A stretch of DNA of 64,000 nt from Flavobacterium sp. (GCA_014379405.1 JACMLU010000004.1:62001-126000); one strand, 5' to 3'. Shown: positions 55,201 through 63,667, counted from the stretch's first letter. The notes: generated from the sequence alone by a model not told the origin. Translations and numbers: made by a program.

Positions 55201-55917
55201 TAATGGATCAAGACTTGCTTCAATGAGGCTCAAAGCATATTGGGAAGCTAATTTTTGATCAGCAGTATACGTTTCCAGTTCAATATTTTTTGTCTTTTGG
55301 TTTTTTACAATAATAATTACAAGAATAAAAATGACACCAAGAAAAACCAGCAATAACAAAAACAGAAATCCCGACAATTGGTTACTATTTTCATTTTCCG
55401 CTTTTGTAAGCTTTAGCAGCTTTAACTCTCCTTTATTGATGGAGGCAATGGAACTCCTGATTTTATCGGTAAGAACTTTTCCTTCTTCAATAATGAGTAT
55501 TTTTTCAAAATCACTTAATTGATTATGTCTCTGTGCTTCTATATTTTTTTTTGTAAATGCCAATCTTTCTTCCGATACTTTTTTCAACGCAGCTACCTTC
55601 ATCAAATGATCTGGAGTATCTTTTGTAAGCGAAATCAATGTGTCTATATCGTTGTTAATATTAATTTGTCCAGTATTAAATGGTTCCAAAAAACTTTCGT
55701 CCCTAGATAATAAAAAACCTCTAAATCCTGTCTCAACATTTACGGCATCCAATAAAACATCGTTACTCTTGCCGATGACTTTCTGGGCATGCATCATTCT
55801 TTCGCTAGAGGCGGTTGCTTTTTGACTGTTGGTGTATAACACAAATAAAACCGTGGTCAGTATAATTACTGAAAGAATATAGAAAAGTGTTGTTTTTTTT
55901 CCTAAAATGAATTTCAT
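52285..55917 (-). CDS. Hybrid sensor kinase CHASE3-PAS-21-residue repeats-PAS-HisKA-HATPase-REC-HPt
   Basis: I start at 55917 (1210 aa, MKFILGKK), 16 bp after the AraC gene, instead of the longer frame that overlaps it. Order: TM1 (about 10-28), CHASE3 sensor (about 35-180), TM2 (about 185-208), PAS1 (about 230-350), nine tandem 21-residue repeats (ELGIANVELAFQN then EKEKRAN; about 360-550), PAS2 (about 560-675), HisKA with SHEIRTPMNAI, HATPase with N, G1 and G2 boxes, receiver with D in VVLMDLQMP, and C-terminal HPt (SVHKIIPSF). A complete phosphorelay in one chain. The two PAS domains are near-duplicates of each other. It lies between an AraC regulator and a receiver protein in one operon. 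Confidence 0.93.
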   Translation of the reverse strand: MKFILGKKTTLFYILSVIILTTVLFVLYTNSQKATASSERMMHAQKVIGKSNDVLLDAVNVETGFRGFLLSRDESFLEPFNTGQININNDIDTLISLTKDTPDHLMKVAALKKVSEERLAFTKKNIEAQRHNQLSDFEKILIIEEGKVLTDKIRSSIASINKGELKLLKLTKAENENSNQLSGFLFLLLLVFLGVIFILVIIIVKNQKTKNIELETYTADQKLASQYALSLIEASLDPLVTINVKGKIMDTNQATVNITGIERKSLIGSDFFDYFTEPQMAREVYKEVFAKGFVADSPLTLRHKNGKLTDVLFNGSVYKDGIGNVLGVVVVARDIAEQKWALELRIANKELGIANVELAFQNVEKEKRANELGIANVELAYQNGEKEKRANELGIANKELAYQNGEKEKRANELGIANVELAFQNEEKEKRANELGIANKELAYQNGEKEKRANELGIANKELAYQNEEKEKRANELGIANMELAYQNIEKENRAAELVIANKELVFQNKEKIKRANELVIADIELDFQNKEKEKREIARKELEALTYSAKLSSKYSLSLIEASRDPLVTINIEGKITDMNEATVNITGMKREELIGSDFFDYFTDQQMASEVYQEVFKKGSVADAPLTLRNANGELTDVLFNGSVYKDDKGNVLGVVIVARDVTDQKRIATELIEARIFAELATEIAEEEKRNAEDATLIAENAVKAKQQFLSNMSHEIRTPMNAIIGFTKVVLKTDLNSKQKEYLSAIKMSGDALIVLINDILDLAKVDAGKMTFEQVPFKLAASISDMLHVFETKIQEKNLELVTEYDTNIPKVLLGDPVRLHQIILNLVSNAIKFTSKGKITVSVHLLDEDEESATVEFAIADTGIGITESKIDTIFDDFQQATTGTSRLYGGTGLGLAIVKQLVEPQGGTVSVKSQIDEGSIFSFVLRFLKTNVNAELETEMVELETEIRNIKVLVVEDMPLNQLLMKTLLDDFGFERDIAENGKIAIEKLEKEDYDVVLMDLQMPVMNGFEATEYIRNTMNLDIPIIALTADVTTVDLAKCKAVGMNDYIAKPVDERLLYSKIVGSVKNQGIPKRTKNPTKMKKIKYTNLDYLGIRTKSNPKLMMEMISIYMQQTPPLIEAMKQSVIDKDWELLGASVHKIIPSFSIMGMNPELENMAKEIQEAAKTNQFTDDTAEMVVKLETSCSLACEELEIEFNLIKNATL
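54310..54876. repeat. Nine tandem 63-bp repeats coding for the kinase coiled coil
   Basis: The coding DNA repeats in 63-base units (21 codons). Middle units differ by only a few bases, which points to recent expansion. Copy number can change by recombination without breaking the frame. These are not CRISPR: they have no spacers. Confidence 0.85.
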
Positions 55918-55933
55918 ATTACTTTTGCAATCA

Positions 55934-56515
55934 TTAATTTGAATTTTTTGCATTTCCAATTTCTTCAATTGGACTACGTCTTTTGTCTTTCATTTGTTTG
56001 AAATGGGAAGGCGAAAGACCTGTGACCTTCTTGAACTGGCTCGATAAATGCGCCACACTGCTATAGCCCATTTTCCAAGCTATTTCAGTGATATTATGTT
56101 CGCCGTAAATAATTAATTCTTTGATGCGTTCCGTTTTATGGGAAATTATGAAATGTTCGATCGTGGTTCCTTGCACTTCCGAAAACAAATTCGACAAATA
56201 CGTGTAGTCGTGATTCATTTTTTCGCTTAAATAATCAGAAAAATTAACCTTGATTATTTCATCGGAATGATGTACCATTTCAATAATTACATTTTTTATT
56301 TTTTCAATCAGCATCGCTTTTTTGTCATCCATCAATTCGAGTCCCGAATCGAGCAAATTGGCTTTGAGCACCTCTCGTTGGGCCATCGAGATGGTTTCCA
56401 TAATCTCGACTTCACCTAAATCAACAACAATAAAATGCAGGCCAAGGTTTCTCAGCTCCTCTTTTACCGCCATTTTGCAACGGTTGCTGACCATATATTT
56501 AATATATAATTTCAA
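55934..56515 (-). CDS. AraC-family transcriptional regulator
   Basis: The 193-aa protein has a short N-terminal region (MKLYIKYMVSNRCKMAVKEEL...) of a type found in many Bacteroidota and a C-terminal AraC double helix-turn-helix (about 85-180) with ITEIAWKMGYSSVAHLSSQFKKVTGLSPSHFK. No sugar-binding cupin domain is present, so the signal probably comes by partner or phosphorelay. It is the first gene of the operon AraC-hybrid kinase-receiver, and element copy j lies 58 bp upstream, so it may control its own synthesis and the island. Confidence 0.9.
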   Translation of the reverse strand: MKLYIKYMVSNRCKMAVKEELRNLGLHFIVVDLGEVEIMETISMAQREVLKANLLDSGLELMDDKKAMLIEKIKNVIIEMVHHSDEIIKVNFSDYLSEKMNHDYTYLSNLFSEVQGTTIEHFIISHKTERIKELIIYGEHNITEIAWKMGYSSVAHLSSQFKKVTGLSPSHFKQMKDKRRSPIEEIGNAKNSN

Positions 56516-56572
56516 ATTATTTTAATTTTAAAAACAGTTTATGTAAAAGTCGAACGATTCGCTTTGAAAAGA

Positions 56573-56609
56573 CTTATATAACTTTGAAAAAAACTTGTAT
56601 AATTCACAC
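56573..56609 (-). promoter_or_regulatory. 37-bp stress-island element, copy j
   Basis: Left half CTTATATAACTTTG at 56573, right half CTTGTATAATTCACAC from 56594, spacing 21 bp, 58 bp before the AraC start. Confidence 0.7.
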
Positions 56610-56831
56610 ATAGCCACTTTGGGTCGTGATCTTTAAATATGGGAATTTATTCCAATAATGGAAGTTGAAAATGAATGTTATACCATAACACCTAAATTCA
56701 AATGAGTTTTTTTTTGAAAGTTACAAAAAAAGCACGACAATTGAATTATATCATTAGTTATAAAAAATTCAAGCTAAAACAGATTGTCTTTTTAATAATC
56801 AATAATTCATTAGAAAAACACCGTTCCTTTA

Positions 56832-56971
56832 CGTCTGTTCGAGTGTTTTATTAAAAAATGCGACAGCTTTTTTTAATAAAATGTATTGAGAACCCAAACA
56901 TCAAAAGCTTCTCGATACAATTTTGAATAGTAAAGCTATCGCATTACTATTCAAAATCACTCGAAGGGACG
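56832..56971. repeat. Cloverleaf-like palindromic element
   Basis: An outer stem of about 14 bp (56832-56845 with 56958-56971, one mismatch and one wobble) encloses three hairpins placed end to end: 56846-56881 (TTTATTAAAAAA type), 56882-56919 (11 bp) and 56921-56956 (13 bp, perfect). The arrangement is that of a four-way junction. It fills most of the 492-bp gap 56516-57007 after element copy j; no ORF is supported in it. Confidence 0.6.
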
Positions 56972-57007
56972 AAAAAAATATAGTGGTTTAATATTCAAAA
57001 AATCGAA

Positions 57008-57478
57008 CTATTTACTCAGGGAAGTATCTGACCAATCAGTGGTTTTTAAAGAAGAAACCTTGTTTTCAGCATTTAGGGTTACCCGAAGTTCTTTGTTGGC
57101 ATTGGAATGCTCATACAAGGCTTTATAACGAAATAGGGTTTCGTTTGCTGGAGTTATTCTATATACTTCTATAAGTTTAAGATCAACAAAATCGCCATAT
57201 CTCGCCCTAAATTTCAAACATACTTTTGAATGTTTTTCTAAAGTTGTATTTTCAATTACCGATGGTGTCGCCTCACTTTCTTTAAAAGGAATGAATTTGG
57301 AAGTATTACATATCATTAAAACTCTTTTGCCCAAATCATAGGCCCTTTTCTTTTGAATGGCATCAACTTCAGCAAGCGGCACTTTTATATATTCAATCAC
57401 TACAGGTTTCACATACACCGGTTTTGATTTACAGCCAATCAACAAAAGCAAACATAAAACAAGTATTTTATTTTTCAT
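57008..57478 (-). CDS. Lipoprotein, unknown function
   Basis: I start at 57478 (156 aa, MKNKILVLCLLLLIGC), where the lipobox Cys is residue 16; the longer frame adds 15 residues before it. The mature chain is mixed alpha/beta with no motif I recognise (AEVDAIQKKRAYDLGKRVLMICN, about 35-57). It lies 121 bp after the Kef-type antiporter gene on the same strand, separated from it by a terminator. Confidence 0.72.
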   Translation of the reverse strand: MKNKILVLCLLLLIGCKSKPVYVKPVVIEYIKVPLAEVDAIQKKRAYDLGKRVLMICNTSKFIPFKESEATPSVIENTTLEKHSKVCLKFRARYGDFVDLKLIEVYRITPANETLFRYKALYEHSNANKELRVTLNAENKVSSLKTTDWSDTSLSK

Positions 57479-57491
57479 GGTAGATGGTGTT

Positions 57492-57534
57492 AAAAAAAAT
57501 AGTGACCGATAGAAACGATACATTTCTAACGGTC
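57492..57534 (-). terminator. Terminator of the Kef-type antiporter gene
   Basis: GACCGATAGAAA with TTTCTAACGGTC (57504-57515 with 57523-57534, one mismatch) is followed on the minus strand by eight T at 57499-57492, 66 bp after the antiporter stop. Confidence 0.75.
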
Positions 57535-57599
57535 AAGATTTGTTTTAAGTATAAAATTCAAAATGATTTTACAAAACTTGAATATTATTCACCAAAGAT

Positions 57600-59870
57600 T
57601 TAAGGTTTTACAATCAAAATGGTTGGCGTATTGTTAAGCCAAACACTTTGGGCATCGATTTGTTTTTTCCAACTATCCAAGCTGATAATGATTAAATCCT
57701 GTTGAACCAAAAATTCTTTTTCAATCACTCTTTCTTTTGTTATCATAATATGATTTGGTGCTACTTGCCCGATAGAGCGAATGTTTTCCTGAATAGCCGT
57801 ATTGTTTTTTACTTCATCCAAAACATCCGAAATTACAATTTGAGAACCATTGTTATGAATAAGTTTTTGGGCATATTCAAGCAAAAAAGCATCTTCTTTA
57901 CTATATATCGGAATGAAAACGTTTTCTATTTGTTCTAATCCTTTATCCACTACTATTCCAACCGACATTTTACTGTTGGCTATAATCTGGCGGGTATTTT
58001 CATCAAATGGCGAATTTTCAAACAAGCCTTCTTTGCCTGTTATTTTGTCGATAAATCGATCGGGATTGATTATTCTGGTGGTAAAACCCAACACTTTACC
58101 TAGCAAGGTTCCTTCAAATATAGATTGCCCCAAACCTACCAACAACAAATCATATTCCCCTTGATTGGCCGTTTCAATTAAATCGGAATTGATATCATTG
58201 GAAACTTTAAACAAAGAATAAATTTTTTGATTCAACGCTTCCGATTCGTTTACGATCGGTAAGAAAGTTTCTTTTTCATGATCCTTTACATCAAAAGAAT
58301 GCAACTCAGAACTCATACTCAAATGCATCGCTGTTACAATGGTATTTTCGGTCTGCTTTTTGACTAAACTGTTGGCCACTTTGAGTAATGTTTTTCCTTT
58401 CTCGGCAGAATCGAATGATAGTAGCACCTTGTATTTGCTTTTATCTCCAATAGTTTCAGGTATAAAAGTGGTTTTAGTTTTAAAAATATAATTGATTAAA
58501 TCCAATGCCGGTCCCGTCATAAAAGTGGTCACCAAAGCCATTATCACCATCATCGTGAAAATCTCGGCCGACAATACGCCCAAATCATAACCAATGTTGA
58601 GCACCACTAATTCCATTAATCCTCTAGTGTTCATCAAGGCACCAATAGAAAGGCTATCTTTCCAATTGTGGCCCACGAATTTTGCCGCCAAGGCACTCCC
58701 TAAAAACTTGCCCGCTACAGCCACAACTATAATCAGACCCGTTATTTCCCATAAATGAACATCGTCAATCAATCCGATTTGAGTTCGCAAACCCGTAAAC
58801 ACAAAGAACAACGGAAGCAAAAGGATGATAGAAACATCTTCCACTTTTTCGATAAACAAGGTTCTGAATTTTGTGTTTTCCGGCATTATTGCCCCTGCCA
58901 TAAAAGCCCCAAACAAAGCGTGAATACCGATTAATTCAGAAGCGTAAGATGAAAGCAACAAAGTCAAAAAGAAAATGGCAACAATGGGTTTGTTCAGACT
59001 TTCTTTGGTACGATTGATATCCGCCACACGTTTGAGGAATGGTCGCACCACTTTTAGCATTAGCAAAATATACACTAGAGCCAATCCAATAACATACAAG
59101 GAACTGGTAAAGGAACCTGCTTTTACAATGGCAATTACAGCAGCCAAAATACACCAAGCCGTTATATCATCGGCGGCGGCACAAGTAATCACTATGGTTC
59201 CCAGTTTTGTTTTATGAATGTTTCTTTCCTGGATAATTCTGGCCAATACCGGAAATGCAGTAATACTCATAGAAATTCCCAGAAACAATCCAAAGGAAGT
59301 AAATTCAATTCCCGGTGGAGCAAACGATTTATAGATATAAAATGCCAAACCCATTCCCAATGCAAACGGAATAATAATACTTGCGTGACTTATAACCACG
59401 GCATCGTGGGCTTTATTTCTCAACGCTTTTAAATCCAATTCCATCCCAATGACGAACATAAAGAGAATTAGACCTATTTGACTCAGGAATTGCAAATTGC
59501 CCAAGGACTCTTTCGGAAAAAGAATTCCTGAAAATTCAGGATAAAACATCCCCAACAAGGATGGCCCTAAAACAATTCCCGCGATGATTTCACCCACAAC
59601 CGAAGGCTGCCCAATTTTCTTGCAAACCCATCCAAAAAAACGAGCCACCAGAATAATAGTTATGATTTGTACCAAAAGTATAGACAACGGACTTTGCAAA
59701 TTATGGGTCATCGAAACCAGAAAATCTTCCCAATGACCACTTCCTTTAGCATTGGAAACAATATTTTGCCCTTGTTCCAAGGTTTTCCCACTTATAATTA
59801 TGGCATAGATCAAAGCTGAAAACCCGCCTATAATTAATATATAAAAAAGTGAACTTTTAAAATTTTTCAT
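57600..59870 (-). CDS. Kef/CPA2-type cation:proton antiporter with universal-stress-like C-terminus
   Basis: I start at 59870 (756 aa, MKNFKSSLF); the longer frame adds 26 residues. The membrane domain has about 12 helices with the CPA2 signature IGQPSVVGEIIAGIVLGPSLLG, the ion-site pair in ITCAAADDITAWCIL and NTRGLMELVVLNIGYDLGVL. The cytoplasmic end (about 460-756) holds two weakly similar segments that look like universal stress protein folds (KYKVLLSFDSAEKGKTLLKVA and NVFIPIYSKEDAFLLEYAQKL). It likely exchanges K+ or Na+ for H+. Regulation may involve the 21-bp-spaced direct repeat 94-123 bp upstream. Confidence 0.9.
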   Translation of the reverse strand: MKNFKSSLFYILIIGGFSALIYAIIISGKTLEQGQNIVSNAKGSGHWEDFLVSMTHNLQSPLSILLVQIITIILVARFFGWVCKKIGQPSVVGEIIAGIVLGPSLLGMFYPEFSGILFPKESLGNLQFLSQIGLILFMFVIGMELDLKALRNKAHDAVVISHASIIIPFALGMGLAFYIYKSFAPPGIEFTSFGLFLGISMSITAFPVLARIIQERNIHKTKLGTIVITCAAADDITAWCILAAVIAIVKAGSFTSSLYVIGLALVYILLMLKVVRPFLKRVADINRTKESLNKPIVAIFFLTLLLSSYASELIGIHALFGAFMAGAIMPENTKFRTLFIEKVEDVSIILLLPLFFVFTGLRTQIGLIDDVHLWEITGLIIVVAVAGKFLGSALAAKFVGHNWKDSLSIGALMNTRGLMELVVLNIGYDLGVLSAEIFTMMVIMALVTTFMTGPALDLINYIFKTKTTFIPETIGDKSKYKVLLSFDSAEKGKTLLKVANSLVKKQTENTIVTAMHLSMSSELHSFDVKDHEKETFLPIVNESEALNQKIYSLFKVSNDINSDLIETANQGEYDLLLVGLGQSIFEGTLLGKVLGFTTRIINPDRFIDKITGKEGLFENSPFDENTRQIIANSKMSVGIVVDKGLEQIENVFIPIYSKEDAFLLEYAQKLIHNNGSQIVISDVLDEVKNNTAIQENIRSIGQVAPNHIMITKERVIEKEFLVQQDLIIISLDSWKKQIDAQSVWLNNTPTILIVKP

Positions 59871-59963
59871 ACTTCTTGAATTTCTTTTTTTGCAATAATT
59901 TAATGCAAATATGAAAAGTGTTTGGATAGGAAAAAAGTAAAAATCCAATCCTTTTTTGGGTAG

Positions 59964-59993
59964 TGTAACAAGATGGAAAAACTTTGTAACAAG
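59964..59993 (-). promoter_or_regulatory. Exact 9-bp direct repeat spaced 21 bp, upstream of the Kef-type gene
   Basis: TGTAACAAG occurs at 59964-59972 and again at 59985-59993, start-to-start 21 bp. LytTR-type response regulators bind paired direct repeats of about 9 bp with this spacing, and a LytTR regulator gene is just upstream at 60189. The core GTT/AAC fits, but the full LytTR consensus does not, so this is inference. Confidence 0.45.
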
Positions 59994-60029
59994 TTAATTT
60001 GTTTGCTATAATTCTATTCGTGTTTTTTA

Positions 60030-60149
60030 AACACATAGAAACATAGCTATCGTTTATTTAATTAGTCGTTTCACTTTATTAGAGAAACCATAGCTATGTG
60101 ACCCCAAGAAATGGGCTATATAACTCTTTTTTCTATGTTTCTATGCGTT
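60030..60149. repeat. Extragenic element with 17-bp terminal inverted repeats
   Basis: AACACATAGAAACATAG (60030-60046) is matched by CTATGTTTCTATGCGTT (60133-60149) with one wobble. The interior has further CATAGCTATG palindromic pieces. From memory this wording recurs in Flavobacterium intergenic DNA. It occupies the 318-bp gap 59871-60188 together with the 21-bp direct repeat. Confidence 0.5.
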
Positions 60150-60188
60150 TAATTTTTTTGGATTAAAAATTTCACCTAAAGGATTAAA

Positions 60189-60908
60189 TTAAATCGCAAC
60201 CAACTTCACAAAGGCAGAACGGTAGGTTTCGCTCAACAGTACGCTAATAAAATTCCCGTTTTTATCCTGTTGTTTAAGGGTAATTTCGTTATGAGTATAA
60301 TGTTTGACTTGGGGAATGGCGATGATTTCTTTTTTGTTTACCCTGCAAAATTTGGTTTCTGGGATTTGATGCAGCAAGGTTTCGAAATTAACATTCTTCA
60401 AAACCAACACGCTTCCATCAATCAAAAGAGCTTCTTTGTCTCGGCTGTCGTGTTCTGCGGATTTAATTTGCACCAATTGATTGACGTAAACAATTCCTTT
60501 TCCTTTATCGGTATTCAATGTGATAAATGCAGCGTTTTGAATGGTGTTTTTATGTTTTTCAAGAGCTTTAAGAACCGCTTTGTACAATCGCTCTTTAGTG
60601 ATGGGCTTGGTGATATAATCTACTGCTTCAATATTAAAAGCTTCCGATGCGTATTCTTTGTAAGCCGTAGTAAAAATAACCAGTTTATTTTGCAATCGAC
60701 TGGCCAATGTCAAGCCATCCATTCCAGGCATTTCGATATCGGTGATGCACAAATCAAAATCTATCGAAGTAGTTTTTTCGAATAACTTTTCGGGCGAGTT
60801 AAACACTTTGACTATTTCCAGCTCCGGCATTTGTTCGCAAAGCATTTTCAAATAAGTCAAGCCATGTAGTTCATCATCCAGCAGTATGCATCTGAGTTTT
60901 GTAGTCAA
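60189..60908 (-). CDS. LytTR-family response regulator
   Basis: The 239-aa protein has an N-terminal receiver domain (acidic pocket LLDDELHG, phosphoacceptor Asp in DLCITDIEMPGMDGL, about 57) and a C-terminal LytTR DNA-binding domain (about 130-235, with FCRVNKKEIIAIPQVKHYTHNEI). LytTR regulators bind pairs of direct repeats. The start overlaps the sensor kinase stop by 35 bases, so the two are co-translated as a two-component system. Confidence 0.94.
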   Translation of the reverse strand: MTTKLRCILLDDELHGLTYLKMLCEQMPELEIVKVFNSPEKLFEKTTSIDFDLCITDIEMPGMDGLTLASRLQNKLVIFTTAYKEYASEAFNIEAVDYITKPITKERLYKAVLKALEKHKNTIQNAAFITLNTDKGKGIVYVNQLVQIKSAEHDSRDKEALLIDGSVLVLKNVNFETLLHQIPETKFCRVNKKEIIAIPQVKHYTHNEITLKQQDKNGNFISVLLSETYRSAFVKLVAI

Positions 60909-61620
60909 GGAGATTGATTTTTAAATGAGCGGTATAAACATTGTTTTCAACTATTCTTTCGAGTTGAAATTGGTTCTTGTAAATAATTTTGAGCCGTTGT
61001 TCCAAGGTGGCTGTTCCTAAACCGCTTCGTCCTTTTTTCATCGCTTTTTTATCCGAAACTTTGTTGGAAACCGTCAGCATGAAACAATTGTTCTTCACTT
61101 CAAAAAGAACGGTTATAAAAGCATCCGGACTTTGCAAATCGGCGTGTTTAAAAGCATTTTCAATTAAATCAATCGACAACATCGGAGCCAACAAGGCTTC
61201 TTCGTACAGTTTTTCGTTCTCGTCGATTTTAGTTTTTACGTTGAGCTCAAACAGCGGACTGATTTTAATCTTGTGAATTTCGATTAAGTTCAATGCAAAT
61301 GCGATTTCTTCTTTGGGCGAAACCCATTTTTGTTGGCTGTCATACAAAATATAGTCCAAAACATTGGCCAGTTTATCCAACGCAAAATACGTTTGATAGG
61401 CGTGCGATTGCACCGAGTTCAGAATATTTTTGAAAAGATGAGGATTCAGTCTTGACTCCAAAGTGTCCAGTTTTAAACCATCCACTTTCATTTCAAGAGA
61501 AGTATATTTTTCATATAGTTCTTTTTTGGTTCTTTCGGATTGCCATAAACGCCATGACACAAATCCCAAGACCAATAACAAGACAACCAAAACCAGGGTT
61601 AACGCTTCAATCATAATCAC
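60874..61620 (-). CDS. LytS/YehU-type sensor histidine kinase
   Basis: The 248-aa protein has one N-terminal transmembrane helix (about 5-26), a coiled coil (about 30-55), the His_kinase domain with the phosphoacceptor in RLNPHLFKNILNSVQ (His about 60) and a short HATPase domain with IENAFKHA (N box) and GRSGLGTATLEQRL. No periplasmic sensor is present, so it may sense the membrane or a partner protein. It pairs with the LytTR regulator it overlaps. Confidence 0.92.
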   Translation of the reverse strand: MIMIEALTLVLVVLLLVLGFVSWRLWQSERTKKELYEKYTSLEMKVDGLKLDTLESRLNPHLFKNILNSVQSHAYQTYFALDKLANVLDYILYDSQQKWVSPKEEIAFALNLIEIHKIKISPLFELNVKTKIDENEKLYEEALLAPMLSIDLIENAFKHADLQSPDAFITVLFEVKNNCFMLTVSNKVSDKKAMKKGRSGLGTATLEQRLKIIYKNQFQLERIVENNVYTAHLKINLLDYKTQMHTAG

Positions 61621-61797
61621 GGGAACTAAATTAGCTGTTGTTGAATTGCAAATTTAGGAGGAACAATACTAAAAGTCATTAATTTTAAGCATAAAAAAAC
61701 TAAATTGCTTTAGAGGTTTATGACTTCGTAACCCTAAGAGAATATTTCCATGTTAATGGCAAGATAATGTTATATGCATGTTTAAAAACTTTGATCT

Positions 61798-63381
61798 TTA
61801 AATATACCGCAACTTTTCTTCTTCAATGTCTAAATAATGCATCTGACGTCGTATTAATGTCTCGTCTAAAGTTTGGTCTTCCTTGTTTTTATTGATGAGC
61901 CAAAGCCGTTGCTGTTGTAATAAATCCAGATAAACAACTTTCAAATCATCTCCAATTAATTCATCATCGATTCCGTTACTGAGCTGTTCCCATTTCAGAA
62001 TAAGTTGCTGTAATGAAGCATTGCTTTCCACTTGATCACTATAATTTGTCTTTAAGTAATGTGTCGCAAATTCGGCTAATTCCTTGCGTATGTTATTATA
62101 GACCTCATCACGTGACAAGGCATCGTCATCATCATTATTGGTCAGGATTTTTTTAATAAAATAAGGCAATGTTAATCCCTGGATTAATAAAGTCAAAAGA
62201 ATAACAATGAAAGTGATAAACAGGATGAGATTACGCTGCGGGAATCCGTTGCCATTATTGAGATAAACAGGTATGGACAATGCAGCAGCTAGTGAAACCA
62301 CACCGCGCATTCCTGTCCACCCAAGTATAAAAGGCACTCTATATCCCGGATTTTTGCTGTCAGCCACAGTGATAAAATTACGGGCAATGAGCGTGACAAT
62401 CACGGCACCATAAGAAGACAGCATTCTGCTGACAATCAAAACCAACGTAATCAGCACGCCGTATCCAACTGCTGCTGCAATACCAATATTCACTTCTTCA
62501 AGTCCTTTGGTAATTTGAGGCAGATCTAATCCAATCAGCATAAAAACAAATCCGTTAAGAATAAAACAAAAGCTTTCCCAAACGTTTACTCCTCGAATAC
62601 GGGATCTACTGCTCAGAAAACGATGCCTGTTATTGGACAAAAGCAAGCCGGCACTCACAACCGCCAATACACCGGAACAGTGAACCTCTTCTGCAGTCAG
62701 ATAGATAATATAAGGAGTCAGCAATGTCAGCACGCTATCTGCATTCACATCAGTCGGAAGGTATTTATGGGCTTTCATAAAAACCCATCCTATCAGTAAA
62801 CCAATTGACACACCGCCAATAATCATCCAGCTAAAACTCAAAGCCGCTTTATGAAATATAAACTGCTCGGTTGCAACGGCAATCATCGCAAATCTAAAAA
62901 TAATCAAGGAGGAAGCATCATTCAATAGGCTTTCGCCTTCCAAAATTGACGAAACAGTTTTAGGCACTTTAACGAATTTCAAAATGGCGCCGGCGCTTAC
63001 GGCATCCGGCGGTGATACAATACCGCCCAACACAAATCCCAATGCCAATGAAAATCCCGGAATAAAATAATTGGCAACTAATGCCACTGAAAGTGCAGAG
63101 ACAAAAACGACCACAAAAGCAAAGCTTGTTATAACGCGTCTCCAGCGCCACATTTCTTTCCACGAAACCTTCCATGACGCTTCATAGAGTAACGGAGGCA
63201 GAAAAATAAAGAAGATTAAATCAGGCTCTATGTTTATTACAGGTATTCCTGGAATAAAACTGATGGCCAAACCTGCCAGAACCAATAGTATGGGGTAAGC
63301 CACTTTTATTTTATTGGCCAGCATAATCATCAATAAGATAACGAGTAATATACCAAGATAAAAAGGGAAATTTTCAAGCAT
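61798..63381 (-). CDS. CPA1-type Na+/H+ antiporter
   Basis: The 527-aa protein has about 12 transmembrane helices with CPA1 signatures FIFLPPLLYEASWKVSW, GGIVSPPDAVSAGAIL and LEGESLLNDASSLIIFRFAM, the last holding the Asn-Asp ion-binding pair. The C-terminal about 110 residues are cytoplasmic and helical. It exchanges Na+ (or K+) for protons. This is the third antiporter of the window after nhaA and the Kef type. It is monocistronic as far as visible. Confidence 0.93.
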   Translation of the reverse strand: MLENFPFYLGILLVILLMIMLANKIKVAYPILLVLAGLAISFIPGIPVINIEPDLIFFIFLPPLLYEASWKVSWKEMWRWRRVITSFAFVVVFVSALSVALVANYFIPGFSLALGFVLGGIVSPPDAVSAGAILKFVKVPKTVSSILEGESLLNDASSLIIFRFAMIAVATEQFIFHKAALSFSWMIIGGVSIGLLIGWVFMKAHKYLPTDVNADSVLTLLTPYIIYLTAEEVHCSGVLAVVSAGLLLSNNRHRFLSSRSRIRGVNVWESFCFILNGFVFMLIGLDLPQITKGLEEVNIGIAAAVGYGVLITLVLIVSRMLSSYGAVIVTLIARNFITVADSKNPGYRVPFILGWTGMRGVVSLAAALSIPVYLNNGNGFPQRNLILFITFIVILLTLLIQGLTLPYFIKKILTNNDDDDALSRDEVYNNIRKELAEFATHYLKTNYSDQVESNASLQQLILKWEQLSNGIDDELIGDDLKVVYLDLLQQQRLWLINKNKEDQTLDETLIRRQMHYLDIEEEKLRYI

Positions 63382-63545
63382 TAGTTTTATTTTTAAGAAC
63401 AGTTTCTAATTTAGGCTTCTACTCGATTGGAATGAACATTCGATTAAAGTGCTGTAGATATTTCAATATTCCATTAAAAACTGGAAATATTGAACATCTA
63501 AAATTCTCGCTTAGTCAATAAAAAAACACATTATTTTAAATATAA

Positions 63546-63575
63546 AAAAAACCTCTAAATTGCTTTAGAGGTTTT
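63546..63575 (-). terminator. Terminator of initiator tRNA-Met
   Basis: A 12-bp perfect stem (AAAACCTCTAAA with TTTAGAGGTTTT, 63548-63559 and 63564-63575) begins 5 bases after the tRNA and runs into T on the minus strand. Confidence 0.85.
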
Positions 63576-63579
63576 GTCT

Positions 63580-63655
63580 TGGTAGCGGGAACAGGACTCG
63601 AACCTGTGACCTTCGGGTTATGAGCCCGACGAGCTGCCTACTGCTCTATCCCGCG
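63580..63655 (-). tRNA. Initiator tRNA-fMet (anticodon CAT)
   Basis: The anticodon stem-loop TCGGGCTCATAACCCGA has the three G-C pairs that mark initiator tRNAs, with anticodon CAT. The acceptor begins C1 and pairs from position 2 (GCGGGA with TCCCGC), leaving a mismatched first position, C1 against U72, which also marks initiators. CCA is encoded (63580-63582 on the complement). No other tRNA is in this unit. Confidence 0.93.
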
Positions 63656-63667
63656 TTGTTTCGGGTG

